NCBI GenBank assembly: GCA_004282875.1
Contig: SHLT01000011.1
Location: 1-40,132 of the forward strand
Source: Chromatiales bacterium
GTDB lineage: Bacteria > Pseudomonadota > Gammaproteobacteria > Steroidobacterales > Woeseiaceae
Reading direction: 5' to 3'
Length of the DNA: 40,132 nt
The translations under genes were made by a program, and so were the position numbers. Each line of letters opens with the position of its first letter. Positions within the stretch are counted from its first letter, which is position 1. Shown here piece by piece: positions 17,975-26,862 of this stretch. The notes below the pieces were generated by a model. The model saw nothing but the letters and a program-made list of their open reading frames with translations, searched no databases and was not told the DNA's origin.

Positions 17975-19179
17975 CAGGCTTTTTCGAGGATCATAGCGAT
18001 GCCCTGCCCTACGCCGATACACATCGTGCATAAGGCGTAACGCCCGTTTCTGCGCCGCAGCTCGTACGCCGCGGTCGTCACCAGGCGCGCCCCCGACATG
18101 CCGAGCGGATGACCCAGCGCAATAGCACCCCCGTTTGGATTCACATGAGCTGCGTCGTCCGGGATTCCAAGCTGTCTGAGTGTCGCCAGCCCTTGCGCGG
18201 CAAACGCCTCGTTGAGTTCGATCACGTCCATCTGTTCGATCGTAAGTCCGCATTGTTCAAGCACTTTTTGCGAAGCCGGCGCCGGGCCGATGCCCATGAT
18301 GCGTGGCTCGACGCCTGCCACTGCCCAACCTGCGACGCGCGCGAGCGGCTCGAGCCGATTCGCCGTAGCCGCCTGCTCCGAAGCCACCAGCAGCGCGCAG
18401 GCACCGTCATTGATTCCCGAGGCATTGCCGGCCGTTACGGTCCCATTGTCACGGACAATGGGCCTTAGCCTGGCCAGTCCCTCTAGCGTCGAGCCGGGAC
18501 GCGGATGCTCATCGGTATCGACAACGACATCGTCCCCGCAGCGTTGCGGGATCGCGAGGGAAACGATCTCGTCACCAAATATGCCGGCCGCCACCGCTGC
18601 CTCTGCACGTTGCTGGCTGCGCAGCGCGAATGCATCCTGGTCCGCCCGGGACACTAGGAACCCGTCCGCGACGTTTTCCGCGGTCTCTGCCATGGAATCG
18701 ACGCCGTACTGTTCCTCGATTTTCTTGTTGACGAAACGCCAGCCCAGCGTGGTGTCGTGAAGCTCCGCATTACGCCCAAACGCAGCGGTCTGTTTCGCGA
18801 GGACGAAGGGCGCACGCGACATCGACTCGACACCACCCGCAATACCGAGATGTGCGGCCCCCGTCCGGATGCTGTCGGCGATGTTACCCACTGCGTTCAT
18901 GCCAGATCCGCATAGCCGGTTAACGGTTACGGCAGGCACCGTGATCGGCAGGTCGGCAAGCAGCACCGCCATGCGTGCGACGTTGCGATTATCCTCGCCG
19001 GCCTGGTTGGCGCAGCCGTAAGCGAGGTCCTCTATCGCTACCGGATCGAGGTTTTCGTTGCGCTCGAGCAGCGCGGAGATGGGCACAGCCGCGAGGTCGT
19101 CCGCACGGACCGACGACAAGACGCCGCCGTAGCGCCCGATGGGCGTGCGGACCGCATCGCAAATGAACGCGTCAATCAC
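17974..19179 (-). CDS. Acetyl-CoA acyltransferase, 3-oxoadipyl-CoA thiolase type
   Basis: A 401-residue thiolase II family enzyme that cleaves or forms 3-oxoacyl-CoA in the cytoplasm. The catalytic residues are all present: nucleophile Cys90 in VNRLCGSGM, His357 in GGAIALGHPLG and Cys387 in LCTMCIGVGQG. The stretch YGCANQAGEDNRNVARMA near residue 54 is characteristic of 3-oxoadipyl-CoA thiolases such as PcaF and PaaJ. No other beta-ketoadipate or phenylacetate gene is nearby, so a more general 3-oxoacyl-CoA role is equally possible. It starts 4 bases after the cytochrome b561 stop and shares one base with the nitroreductase start. Confidence 0.92.
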   Translation of the reverse strand: MIDAFICDAVRTPIGRYGGVLSSVRADDLAAVPISALLERNENLDPVAIEDLAYGCANQAGEDNRNVARMAVLLADLPITVPAVTVNRLCGSGMNAVGNIADSIRTGAAHLGIAGGVESMSRAPFVLAKQTAAFGRNAELHDTTLGWRFVNKKIEEQYGVDSMAETAENVADGFLVSRADQDAFALRSQQRAEAAVAAGIFGDEIVSLAIPQRCGDDVVVDTDEHPRPGSTLEGLARLRPIVRDNGTVTAGNASGINDGACALLVASEQAATANRLEPLARVAGWAVAGVEPRIMGIGPAPASQKVLEQCGLTIEQMDVIELNEAFAAQGLATLRQLGIPDDAAHVNPNGGAIALGHPLGMSGARLVTTAAYELRRRNGRYALCTMCIGVGQGIAMILEKA

Positions 19180-19183
19180 CTGC

Positions 19184-19732
19184 TTACCTGACCCCGTGCG
19201 TCATGCGGCGCAGCACGTCGTTCTTCAGGACAAAGTGGTTGTACAAAGCGCCGATCACGTGCACCGCGAACAGGATCGCGATGGCCCTCCAGGAGTACTC
19301 ATGCACTTCTTCCCAGAAATGATGGGCATCGCTGTTCTTTGCTATCGGCAGGTGCAGCTTGAACAGTCCAAAGAACGGAATACCGGACCCGGCCGTCGCA
19401 ATCGTCATGACCCCGGAGCTCAACTGCGCGAACACAGCGATGTACAGGCCCCAGTGAACAAGCGTCGCCGACAGCTTCTGCCAGGCCGGAAAACTCTCGG
19501 GGTGCCCCGGTGATTCATTCATCCAGCGCCAGAAGACGCGCAGTGTCATGAGGCCGAAGACGATCATCGCGATCGAAGCGTGGATCATCCTGATAAAGGC
19601 TTTTTCGTCGCCCCGCTCCATCTCCGCCTGCTCGAGGCCAAGGTAGATCAGCACAAGAATGCCGATCGCAACTAACCAGTGCAGCCCTTTCGCCAGCGAA
19701 CCCCATTCCGTTGTCGTGTTCCTGAGTGCCAC
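19184..19732 (-). CDS. Cytochrome b561
   Basis: A 182-residue, four-helix inner-membrane dihaem cytochrome of the bacterial CybB type. The likely haem-ligand histidines are visible: His18 in LAKGLHWLVAIG, His51 in RMIHASIAM, His144 in FWEEVHEYSW and His158 in AVHVIGALYNHF. The length matches the family. In E. coli, CybB oxidises superoxide and passes electrons to ubiquinone. Many relatives have unknown partners. It sits in an operon 3 bases after the ATP/ADP-carrier-like gene and 4 bases before the thiolase. Electron exchange with the neighbouring nitroreductase is conceivable but unsupported. Confidence 0.93.
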   Translation of the reverse strand: MALRNTTTEWGSLAKGLHWLVAIGILVLIYLGLEQAEMERGDEKAFIRMIHASIAMIVFGLMTLRVFWRWMNESPGHPESFPAWQKLSATLVHWGLYIAVFAQLSSGVMTIATAGSGIPFFGLFKLHLPIAKNSDAHHFWEEVHEYSWRAIAILFAVHVIGALYNHFVLKNDVLRRMTHGVR

Positions 19733-19735
19733 GTC

Positions 19736-21046
19736 TTACTCCTTGTGTCTTTTCATTGTGTCATTGCGTTCGTACTTGCGTCCGAGAAACACGCCGGCGC
19801 CCGCCCAGATGCCCGCAAGCACCGCCGCAACCGCGGCAATACCCGCTGTTCCCAGGGCGACCGTCGTCGTGAGAAACGTATAAAACCAGGCGGTTAACAT
19901 GTCTCCGCCGCGATAAACCACGATATCGACTACCGGCTTCGCCTTGAAGCGGGTGTCGGCATCAACAGCGGTAAACAGGATCTCGCGCCCCGGCCGCGTA
20001 ACGGCATAGTTGCCAGCGCGACGAGCGATCTGCAGACCCGCCATTACGGCGAGGACCGGACTTAACGCGACTACCGCCCAGCCCCCGATCATCAGCAAAG
20101 GGATTAGCGCGAGGGTCGTGGGCATACCGAATCGCGACGCGATCCTGCCTGTTGCGAAGAGACCGATAATAAAAGTCAGCGAGTTTACGGCGAGATCGAT
20201 GCCGCCCCAGATCTGCGTGCGCACTTCCGGGTCGAAATCGCCCATCATCTTCCGCAACTCGAAGTAGACGAAAGTGCTCATGGATACGTAAAAGATGATG
20301 AACAGGCCGATAGCCAGCAAGTACGGACTGCTAATGAATGTCTTGAAGCCAGAGAGCGGATTGTGGCTCAGTACCTGCTTATCCGACAGGTCGCTTTGCA
20401 CGTCCTCGTTACCCAGGTCGCTGATCCGCAGATGTTCCAGCCGAATGATGAATCCGATTGGCAGCATGAGTAGCACGGCCGCGATTAACAGCAGATTCAA
20501 GTTGCCGATCTCGTCGGCAAAGAATGTCGGCAGAATTGGGCCGATCAACGCACCTGCAGTCGCACCCATCGCAATTACAGCGAACAGGCGCTTGGCCTGC
20601 TCTTTGTTGTACAACCCGGACATGAAAGTCCAGAACACGGACAGGTGATACAGGCTGAAGACGCTGAGCCAGACATAGTAGGCACGATTCACGAGATCGT
20701 TCTCGCCCAGCGTCCGGCCCGCAACATAAAACGCCACGAATGTCAGAGCAAAGAACACATAAACGCTCGGCACGATGACGCGAAGGCGAAGGCGCGAAAT
20801 CACCGCGCCATAAATACTGACGGCGATCAAGCTAACGAAGAAGGTCGATGTCCAGAGCCAGCTCAGCTGTTCATCGGTCCAGTTCGATGAGAGCGAGTCG
20901 CGTACCGGCCGGAGTATGAAATACGCCGACATCAGGACAAACACAAACCCGAACGACAACAACGTCGCCTGCAGTTCATTAGGTTCTATCTTTGTAGCGG
21001 ACCTGATCGCTCGAGTTAGTGGATTGCCGCGGCGGGTCTCACTCAT
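19736..21046 (-). CDS. MFS transporter related to ATP/ADP (NTT) carriers
   Basis: A 436-residue polytopic membrane protein with about 12 helices. The first helix region FVLMSAYFILRPVRDSLSS and the following DEQLSWLWTSTFFVSL are typical of the broad NTP/NDP-exchange (AAA/NTT-like) branch found in many free-living bacteria. Further signatures are VTRPGREILFTAVDADTRFKAKPVVD and YRGGDMLTAWFY. In obligate intracellular bacteria true NTT carriers import ATP. Free-living relatives have no settled substrate. It starts the leftward operon leading to cytochrome b561, thiolase, nitroreductase and the RND exporter, with only 3 bases to the next gene. Confidence 0.85.
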   Translation of the reverse strand: MSETRRGNPLTRAIRSATKIEPNELQATLLSFGFVFVLMSAYFILRPVRDSLSSNWTDEQLSWLWTSTFFVSLIAVSIYGAVISRLRLRVIVPSVYVFFALTFVAFYVAGRTLGENDLVNRAYYVWLSVFSLYHLSVFWTFMSGLYNKEQAKRLFAVIAMGATAGALIGPILPTFFADEIGNLNLLLIAAVLLMLPIGFIIRLEHLRISDLGNEDVQSDLSDKQVLSHNPLSGFKTFISSPYLLAIGLFIIFYVSMSTFVYFELRKMMGDFDPEVRTQIWGGIDLAVNSLTFIIGLFATGRIASRFGMPTTLALIPLLMIGGWAVVALSPVLAVMAGLQIARRAGNYAVTRPGREILFTAVDADTRFKAKPVVDIVVYRGGDMLTAWFYTFLTTTVALGTAGIAAVAAVLAGIWAGAGVFLGRKYERNDTMKRHKE

Positions 21047-21135
21047 CAGACTGCCGCATCGCTACAAATAATCGCCGGGATCATGCCGGTCTCCGTGCCT
21101 GAGAACGCAAGCACGAAGCCTATCATCTGCAGGTG

Positions 21136-21810
21136 TCAGTCTGCAGCAGCGATCGCCCGGGCAGCAGCCAGCAATTCATCCGCCGGCAACCGTACCTTGT
21201 AGTCGGGATTGACGTGCGTAAAAGCAATTACGCCATCGCGTCCGATCGCAAAAACGGCCGGAACCGGCAGTACGCCATGCCGCGCTAACGAGGACTCTGC
21301 GTAGCCGTCACCTTTCTTGTTCACATAGTCGATCGTGCGCTGCGACGCTCTGAACGCAATACCGAGGGCAATCGCCGCCTGTGCGTCGGCATCCGAGAGG
21401 ATCGTGTAGTCGAGTCCGGCAATATCTTCCTGCGCCTGGTGCTCGAGACTCTCGTAGAGCAGCTCCGGTCGGTCGCCACTCAGAAACAGGACATCAATAC
21501 CCAGGGATCGAATCTCGGGAATGACATGGCGCATCTCCGAAAGGTACACGTTGCAGTAAGGGCACCAGCCACCACGGAAGACCATGAGCATGACCGGCTT
21601 GTCCAGGCTTTGCGGGTCGAAATCGACCGGACTGGAGTCGACCGCCGCGACGACGAAGCGGGGTGCAGGGTCGCCGACGCCCAATGGCTGTACCTGGTCG
21701 GCAGACTCGGCAATCGGCACGTCCGCGTGGCCGTGACGAATCGCCGTGCTGCAGACGAGGCTGAGGATTAAAGCAGCGGCCAATGCCACCGGGATCAATG
21801 ATCGTGTCAT
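21136..21810 (-). CDS. Exported peroxiredoxin-like (AhpC/TSA) thioredoxin-fold protein
   Basis: The 224-residue precursor has an N-terminal signal sequence or anchor, TRSLIPVALAAALILSLVCS, followed by a thioredoxin-fold domain. The active-site motif MVFRGGWCPYCNVYL has Cys83 and Cys86. This is the RGxWCPxC signature of the peroxiredoxin-like group that probably reduces peroxides or disulfides in the periplasm. The segment GDPAPRFVVAAVDS is the usual beginning of the domain. I chose ATG 21810 because GGAG lies six bases upstream. A TTG four codons earlier is possible. It stands alone, with gaps of roughly 75 to 90 bases on both sides. Confidence 0.87.
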   Translation of the reverse strand: MTRSLIPVALAAALILSLVCSTAIRHGHADVPIAESADQVQPLGVGDPAPRFVVAAVDSSPVDFDPQSLDKPVMLMVFRGGWCPYCNVYLSEMRHVIPEIRSLGIDVLFLSGDRPELLYESLEHQAQEDIAGLDYTILSDADAQAAIALGIAFRASQRTIDYVNKKGDGYAESSLARHGVLPVPAVFAIGRDGVIAFTHVNPDYKVRLPADELLAAARAIAAAD

Positions 21811-21883
21811 GCGGAACTCCAATTATTTGCTGAGGAGACCGCGACGGCGGCAGGATTATTACGCGCACCGCCAGAGCCGATGA

Positions 21884-23836
21884 CTACATCGCCTTTTCCA
21901 GCAGGTCGTCGCCGCGAATACTGGTGACGCCGCGGCAGCGCGCCTTCGCGCGGTACATGGCCTGGTCGGCTTCGCGCAACAGGCCCGTCAGGGTACTGGC
22001 GTTGTCCGGGTAGAGCGCAAGGCCAATACTCGCCCTGCAGACCAGTGTCAGGCTGCCGATGTCGTAGGGTTCTTCCAGTGACCGGGTCAGGCGCTTCGCG
22101 AGCCTGTCGGCGACGTCCGAGCTTACGTCCGGAACCAGCGCAACAAACTCATCGCCGCCCGGACGGCCGATAATGTCGTCGGACCGCAAGCTTTTCATGA
22201 GGCGTTCTGCCGCGGTCTTGAGCAGCTGATCGCCGATTTCATGGCCAAATTCATCGTTAATCGCTTTGAATTCGTTCAGGTCGATGAAGAACAGCGCACC
22301 CGTGGCGTCGTCCGGGCTCTCGGTCAGGCAGATTGCGGCGTCGTGCTCGAAACCACGGCGATTGCGCAGACCCGTTAGCGGGTCCGACGCCGCGATCGAC
22401 CGCATCTGGCGTTCCTTGGCTTTGCCATCGGTTATATCGACAATCGTTGCGGCGACGCCATCCCCCATCGGTTGGCATATGACGCGCAGCCAACGGACAG
22501 GCCCGCCGGAATGCTGGCGCACTTCCACCTCCAGGCTCCGACCGCTCTCGACCGATGCTGCGAAGCGCGTTGCGACATCCTCAGCATCACTTTCGTCCAT
22601 GCCCGTTACCGCGCGCCGAATCACCTGTGTGGCTGAACAATCGACCAGGTCGTCGACATCCGCCTCAAGAAAGCGGGCAGCGGCCGCATTCGCGAAGATA
22701 CTGCGTAAATCCGTACCGCCGCGATCATCCTCGATGCGGCTAAATCGCACGATGCCGTTGACAGACTGATTGATAAGCGTGCGCAGGAGTTTTTCACTCC
22801 GGCGCACCTCATTCTGCGCTTTCTCGACATCACTGACGTCACGAAACATCAGCACTTGGCCGCCGCGCGCCGACGCGCGGCTCGAGCGGATAGACGAGAC
22901 CTGCACATGCAGGAAACGACCGGTCGTCGTCATCATCTTCTGCGGCTCACCGCTGTCGAGTGCCTCGAAAACTTCCGGCACCTCATCTCCGAACAATTCG
23001 CCGAGTGGCGTGCGGAGCGCCCGCGCCTCGTCAATGGAAAGCATGCTCTCGGCGGTATTGTTCATGCCGATGATTCTGCGCTGCTCGTCGATAACGACCA
23101 CCGGATCCTGCATATTCTGAAATACGGTTTCGTAGGCAAGCGGCGAGAACTCGATGATCTGCTCACCAAGAATCAGCCATGCATAAACCGGCAACATGGC
23201 GGCAAATACGAGCGGAACATAGGAGATGGTGTTGGGTCCGATCCCGACATCGTAGGCGGCCGTCGCCGCGAGCGGAAAAATACAGGCTGCAATCAGCAGG
23301 AACAGGCCGCGACGATGCGCCGGCGCAACGCCTGAGCTGTGCGATATCAGTGTAAACAATGCCATGCCAAAGACGGCGTAACTGTACGGCAGGTGACCGA
23401 ACATGAACCAGGGCCCCCATTGCGTTGGAAACGTCAGGAATTGTCCGGCGTCGTTGGTGAACGGTCCGTACCACATCAATTCATGAAACTGGTTAGTTGC
23501 TGCAAGCAAGACCGAAAGGCCCGGGACTATCAGCATGAGTGCCAGTCGCGATGCCGGCGTCTCGGCGCCCGTATATTCGCGGAAACAGGCATAGGCGACG
23601 ATCGGCGCGAATGCGGTGCCAACGAAATGGCCGGCGCGGCCCATTGAAAACATCGCGAACGTCTCGGACAGCAATTCAATCGCGCCGCCGAGGACCCAGA
23701 CGCTGATGATTACGAACAGGACTCCGATCGGGACCGTGCCGACTTCGCGCTTCGACATCACCAGCCGCAGGCCCATCAGCGCATAGCATGCTGCGCTGAA
23801 GATCAGCAGTACAGCCAATGCAACGTCCAGACTCAT
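21884..23836 (-). CDS. Membrane diguanylate cyclase: 7TM sensor, two PAS domains, GGDEF
   Basis: A 650-residue protein. About residues 1-225 form a seven-helix sensory domain of the histidine-kinase-N-terminal type. Two PAS-like domains follow (about 235-340, including VVVIDEQRRIIGMNN, and about 345-465), then a GGDEF domain (about 480-645). The active site is intact: RPGGDEFVALVPD, with GGDEF starting near residue 560. The inhibitory site RSDD lies five residues upstream, matching RxxD, so product inhibition by cyclic di-GMP is expected. There is no EAL domain. It should make cyclic di-GMP from two GTP at the inner membrane in response to an unknown signal. Confidence 0.94.
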   Translation of the reverse strand: MSLDVALAVLLIFSAACYALMGLRLVMSKREVGTVPIGVLFVIISVWVLGGAIELLSETFAMFSMGRAGHFVGTAFAPIVAYACFREYTGAETPASRLALMLIVPGLSVLLAATNQFHELMWYGPFTNDAGQFLTFPTQWGPWFMFGHLPYSYAVFGMALFTLISHSSGVAPAHRRGLFLLIAACIFPLAATAAYDVGIGPNTISYVPLVFAAMLPVYAWLILGEQIIEFSPLAYETVFQNMQDPVVVIDEQRRIIGMNNTAESMLSIDEARALRTPLGELFGDEVPEVFEALDSGEPQKMMTTTGRFLHVQVSSIRSSRASARGGQVLMFRDVSDVEKAQNEVRRSEKLLRTLINQSVNGIVRFSRIEDDRGGTDLRSIFANAAAARFLEADVDDLVDCSATQVIRRAVTGMDESDAEDVATRFAASVESGRSLEVEVRQHSGGPVRWLRVICQPMGDGVAATIVDITDGKAKERQMRSIAASDPLTGLRNRRGFEHDAAICLTESPDDATGALFFIDLNEFKAINDEFGHEIGDQLLKTAAERLMKSLRSDDIIGRPGGDEFVALVPDVSSDVADRLAKRLTRSLEEPYDIGSLTLVCRASIGLALYPDNASTLTGLLREADQAMYRAKARCRGVTSIRGDDLLEKAM

Positions 23837-23972
23837 CGAAGCGCAACCTGATTTAACGAAATCCCAAACATTATTTTAGGGACCGCGGGAGCCGCGTTCT
23901 TTCGACTGTTTCTCAGGATGGACACGTGCCAGTGTCGTATATGGTCAAATTCGGAGGAATCAGGGCCTTAGA

Positions 23973-25112
23973 CTATTTAATAAAGGAAATTTCTTGCCGA
24001 AACCCGTCTCGACCCAGCGCGTCGAGCAAACCGAGAAAACCCGCTGCGCCGCTTTCGCCTTCCAGCGCCTTTTGTCGATAGGGATCATCCTGTCCCCGGG
24101 CGGCAAGGCGCCAATAAAGTAGCGAGATCGTCGTCGCGAGGCGCGCTCGCACGAGATCGAAGAGCAGGTCGGCTTCCTTCGGCTCCAGCGGCATGACGAC
24201 ATGGTAGGCCGCCACAAACGGCACGATAAACTGCAGTGGGCTGGATTCGAATACTCGCAGGTACGAGGCCGCGATGGCCACATCGAAGACCAGCGGCGCT
24301 TTGACGATATCGCCGAAATCGATGAACCCCATGCCCGGGTCGGTCATCAGCACATTGCCCGGGTTAGGGTCCCCGTGAATCACCTGCGAACGCAGACGGG
24401 GCATCTCGGGCAGGACCTCGCGTTCGAAGTCATCGACCACGCGAGCGACGCTCGCCTTGATGTCCACATCGTCAATGCACGGCAAGAGACCGCGCAACTC
24501 GGTGGCACGTTGCAGGTCCCACAGCAATTCAGGGCGCTCCCCGGGATGCGAGAAGCCGCCAAAGGCCCGATCGAGCCTCGCGAGCGCCGTACCGAGCTCA
24601 CGAGCGGCGTCTTGTTCCAGGGGCTGCGATTCAAGCGGAACGCCGTCCACCCACGTCACCACCCGCAGCCGATAAGCGCCGTGCTCATCGGCAATCCTGC
24701 ACGACGATTCGCCCGACAGCGTCCGAAAAACCTGCGGGACAACGACATCTCTCGCCCGCTCGAGGTGTTGCAGCGCATCGATCTGAAAGTCCGTCGCTAC
24801 CGACTTCTCGAAGCGGCTCGTGACCTTTACGACGAAGCAGCTGCCGTTGGCCGAACGCAGCATGAAGTTCTGGTCTCGCTCACTAACCAGCGGCGAATAA
24901 TCGCCCCTGAGGCCGAATGCCGTTTGCACGGCGTGCGCAACAGCGTCGACGGTCAACGACGGAGCGTCTCCCTTGATAGCGGCCATGGCGGTAGATTCCG
25001 GCTTCATGCCGGCAGTGTCGCGAATGGCAAGGGCACTGTAAATGGCGCCAATAGTCAGCCCGGTTCTCAGAACTGTCGATTGGGTCGCGTTCTGTTGAAC
25101 ATCATTGGGCAA
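23973..25112 (-). CDS. APH-family phosphotransferase, hydroxylysine-kinase-like
   Basis: A kinase-fold protein of up to 379 residues. The catalytic loop reads VIHGDPNPGNVLM (His near 246, with the catalytic Asp two residues on), and the metal-binding Asp follows in GFIDFGDIVKAPLVFDVA. The latter segment closely resembles hydroxylysine kinase (HYKK) and the kinase domains fused to class III aminotransferases. The family phosphorylates small hydroxyl compounds such as hydroxylysine, choline or homoserine. The start is uncertain: TTG 25112 has GAGG six bases upstream but leaves 14 bases before the divergent gene, while ATGs at 25007 and 24986 lack ribosome sites. No aminotransferase partner is present, so the substrate is open. 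Confidence 0.85.
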   Translation of the reverse strand: MPNDVQQNATQSTVLRTGLTIGAIYSALAIRDTAGMKPESTAMAAIKGDAPSLTVDAVAHAVQTAFGLRGDYSPLVSERDQNFMLRSANGSCFVVKVTSRFEKSVATDFQIDALQHLERARDVVVPQVFRTLSGESSCRIADEHGAYRLRVVTWVDGVPLESQPLEQDAARELGTALARLDRAFGGFSHPGERPELLWDLQRATELRGLLPCIDDVDIKASVARVVDDFEREVLPEMPRLRSQVIHGDPNPGNVLMTDPGMGFIDFGDIVKAPLVFDVAIAASYLRVFESSPLQFIVPFVAAYHVVMPLEPKEADLLFDLVRARLATTISLLYWRLAARGQDDPYRQKALEGESGAAGFLGLLDALGRDGFRQEISFIK

Positions 25113-25126
25113 AAATTACCTCATCT

Positions 25127-26293
25127 ATGGACCGTCTATTGAGAATAGCCCGATCCGGGACGCCGGACACCGGCATCCAGTTTCGAATGCATGCATACGG
25201 CAAGGACGATATCCGCGCATTCCTGCGTGACGTGCTCGCTATGGCGAATGCCTCGGTCGAGGGCAACCGCTATATCGTTGTGGGCGTAGATTTCGACGAG
25301 AAGGGGCGCAAGATTGCGCGGTCGATCGACAGCACGGACTTCTCGGGAAAACCGTCATATCACGCGCTGGCGAGTGAGTACATCGAACCCCCTATTCGAA
25401 TCCGGTACGCACCCGTATCGCTCGATGGCCAACGCGTAGGCGTTTTCGAAATTGGCGATTGCCAGGACCGCCCGTACATGATGCGAGCCGACTTCTCCGA
25501 AAAATTGCGGCGCGGCGATGCCTACACGCGTATCAAGAACACCTCGATCAAGATGGGACGGCGGCAACTGATGGAACTGTTCGAACTCAAGTTCCGTGAC
25601 TCTGTCTCAGCCAGAGATATCGAAGTTGGCTTTCCGGGGGAGATTATTCACAAGGATATCCTGATACCGACCTGCGATCTCTCTGCGATGCCCTCGGCGC
25701 TGGCATCCGCCAAGCTCGAGGAGATGCTCAACATTCGCAACAGGCCGACGAGCTCGGGATCGACAACGATGGTGGCGCGCCTCACACACGCTCGCCTCTA
25801 CGGCACCGAAGATCCGTACGTGGATCGCTCGCCGGAAGACATCCTCATAGAGCTGAACCAGATACGGAGCAAGTACCTGCACCAGGACAATCACTTTCTT
25901 TTCCACGATCGCGCCGAGAAAATGCAGCTCGTCGTGCTCAACCAGGGCGAGGAGCCGATCGTCGACGCATCCCTGGCTCTTGCATTGCCGAATCACGACT
26001 CGTTTTACGTGGCCGATACTCTGCCAAAGCGTGCTATCGGCGATCGTTTTGTTGATCGATCGCCGGATGAGATTGCGCGCTATCCGGCCGTGACGTTCAA
26101 GAACGACTCGATCCATGTCGCCGCGAAAATTGGTGATATTCCCGTCGGGGAACCTGTGGAGGTATTCGTCTCGCCGCTACGGCTGTGTGTTGGCAGTGAT
26201 CTGCGCGGCAGGCGGCTCGGCGTGCGCTACAGCCTGCATGGCCAGAACCTGCGCGCACCGGCCAAAGGAAAACTCAAAATCACGTTCCGCTAG
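25127..26293 (+). CDS. AlbA_2 (Schlafen-type) domain protein
   Basis: The 388-residue cytoplasmic protein opens with an AlbA_2-like domain (about 10-145): TGIQFRMHAYGKDDIRAFL, AMANASVEGNRYIVVGVDFD and YMMRADFSEKLRRGDAYTRI. The AlbA_2 fold is shared with Schlafen nucleases and with DNA- or RNA-linked regulators in bacteria. It is usually followed by a winged helix or ATPase-like C-terminus, and I cannot identify one here. The remaining 240 residues are soluble and unrecognised. The ATG at 25127 keeps the start of the domain but has no evident ribosome site. It diverges from the phosphotransferase gene, and its stop overlaps the convergent LOG gene by 4 bases. A regulatory or defence role is inference only. 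Confidence 0.78.
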   Translation: MDRLLRIARSGTPDTGIQFRMHAYGKDDIRAFLRDVLAMANASVEGNRYIVVGVDFDEKGRKIARSIDSTDFSGKPSYHALASEYIEPPIRIRYAPVSLDGQRVGVFEIGDCQDRPYMMRADFSEKLRRGDAYTRIKNTSIKMGRRQLMELFELKFRDSVSARDIEVGFPGEIIHKDILIPTCDLSAMPSALASAKLEEMLNIRNRPTSSGSTTMVARLTHARLYGTEDPYVDRSPEDILIELNQIRSKYLHQDNHFLFHDRAEKMQLVVLNQGEEPIVDASLALALPNHDSFYVADTLPKRAIGDRFVDRSPDEIARYPAVTFKNDSIHVAAKIGDIPVGEPVEVFVSPLRLCVGSDLRGRRLGVRYSLHGQNLRAPAKGKLKITFR

Positions 26294-26859
26294 GCCGTCC
26301 ATTTGTCCACATGCGGCGCCGCGTAGCGCTCGAATTGCTGGATCAGCCCGGCCGGGTCAGGGTCGCACAGTAACATCTCGCGATTCGCAGACCGCAGAAA
26401 TCCCTGCTTGTTGGCATGATCCAGGAAGCACAGCAGATGGTCGAAATAGCCGTTGATATTCAGCAGGCCGCAAGGCTTGTCGTGAAAACGAAGCTGACCC
26501 CAGGTCACAATCTCAATGATCTCCTCGAGTGTGCCGAAACCACCCGGCATAGCGATGAAACCATCCGACAAGGCCGCCATCATGGTTTTGCGCGCATGCA
26601 TGGACGCGACGATGTGCAACTCGGTCAGGCCTTCGTGGGCGATTTCTTTCTCACAGAGCATCTTCGGAATAACGCCGTGTACCTTGCCCCCCTGCTCGAG
26701 CACCGCGTCCGCGAGGATACCCATGATGCCCTTGTCGGCACCGCCATAGACAAGCTCGAGATCATGCCGAATGAGCACATCCGCTAGCTCCCGGGCCGCC
26801 GCGCCGTACTCGGGGCGATTGCCCGTATTCGAACCACAGTAAACGCAGATTCTGCGCAT
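26290..26859 (-). CDS. LOG-family nucleoside 5'-monophosphate phosphoribohydrolase (TIGR00730 type)
   Basis: A 189-residue Rossmann-like protein with the full LOG signature: RRICVYCGSNTGNRPEYG at the N-terminus, the catalytic SMHARKTMMAALSDGF (Arg90, Lys91) and AMPGGFGTLEEIIEIVTWGQ (PGGxGTxxE at about 105-113). Family members split nucleoside 5'-monophosphates into free base and ribose 5-phosphate. The best known act on cytokinin nucleotides and the bacterial ones on AMP or other nucleotides. It begins 3 bases after the stop of a phosphoribosyltransferase gene, whose reaction is the biochemical opposite. This points to a base/nucleotide balance function (inference). Confidence 0.93.
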   Translation of the reverse strand: MRRICVYCGSNTGNRPEYGAAARELADVLIRHDLELVYGGADKGIMGILADAVLEQGGKVHGVIPKMLCEKEIAHEGLTELHIVASMHARKTMMAALSDGFIAMPGGFGTLEEIIEIVTWGQLRFHDKPCGLLNINGYFDHLLCFLDHANKQGFLRSANREMLLCDPDPAGLIQQFERYAAPHVDKWTA

Positions 26860-26862
26860 TAA

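Noticed and set aside
19229-19236. TTGTACAA palindrome as another HutC-like operator
   Set aside because: It is inside the cytochrome b561 coding sequence, away from any promoter, and does not match the TGTA-N2-TACA spacing.
23884-23896. CGCGG-GAG-CCGCG inverted repeat as a terminator or operator
   Set aside because: The stem is only 5 bases, there is no U-run on the relevant strand, and it lies upstream of the diguanylate cyclase rather than past a rightward gene.
24201-25142. 313-codon plus-strand open frame
   Set aside because: It is antisense to the phosphotransferase, which has intact kinase motifs. The plus-strand translation is not recognisable.
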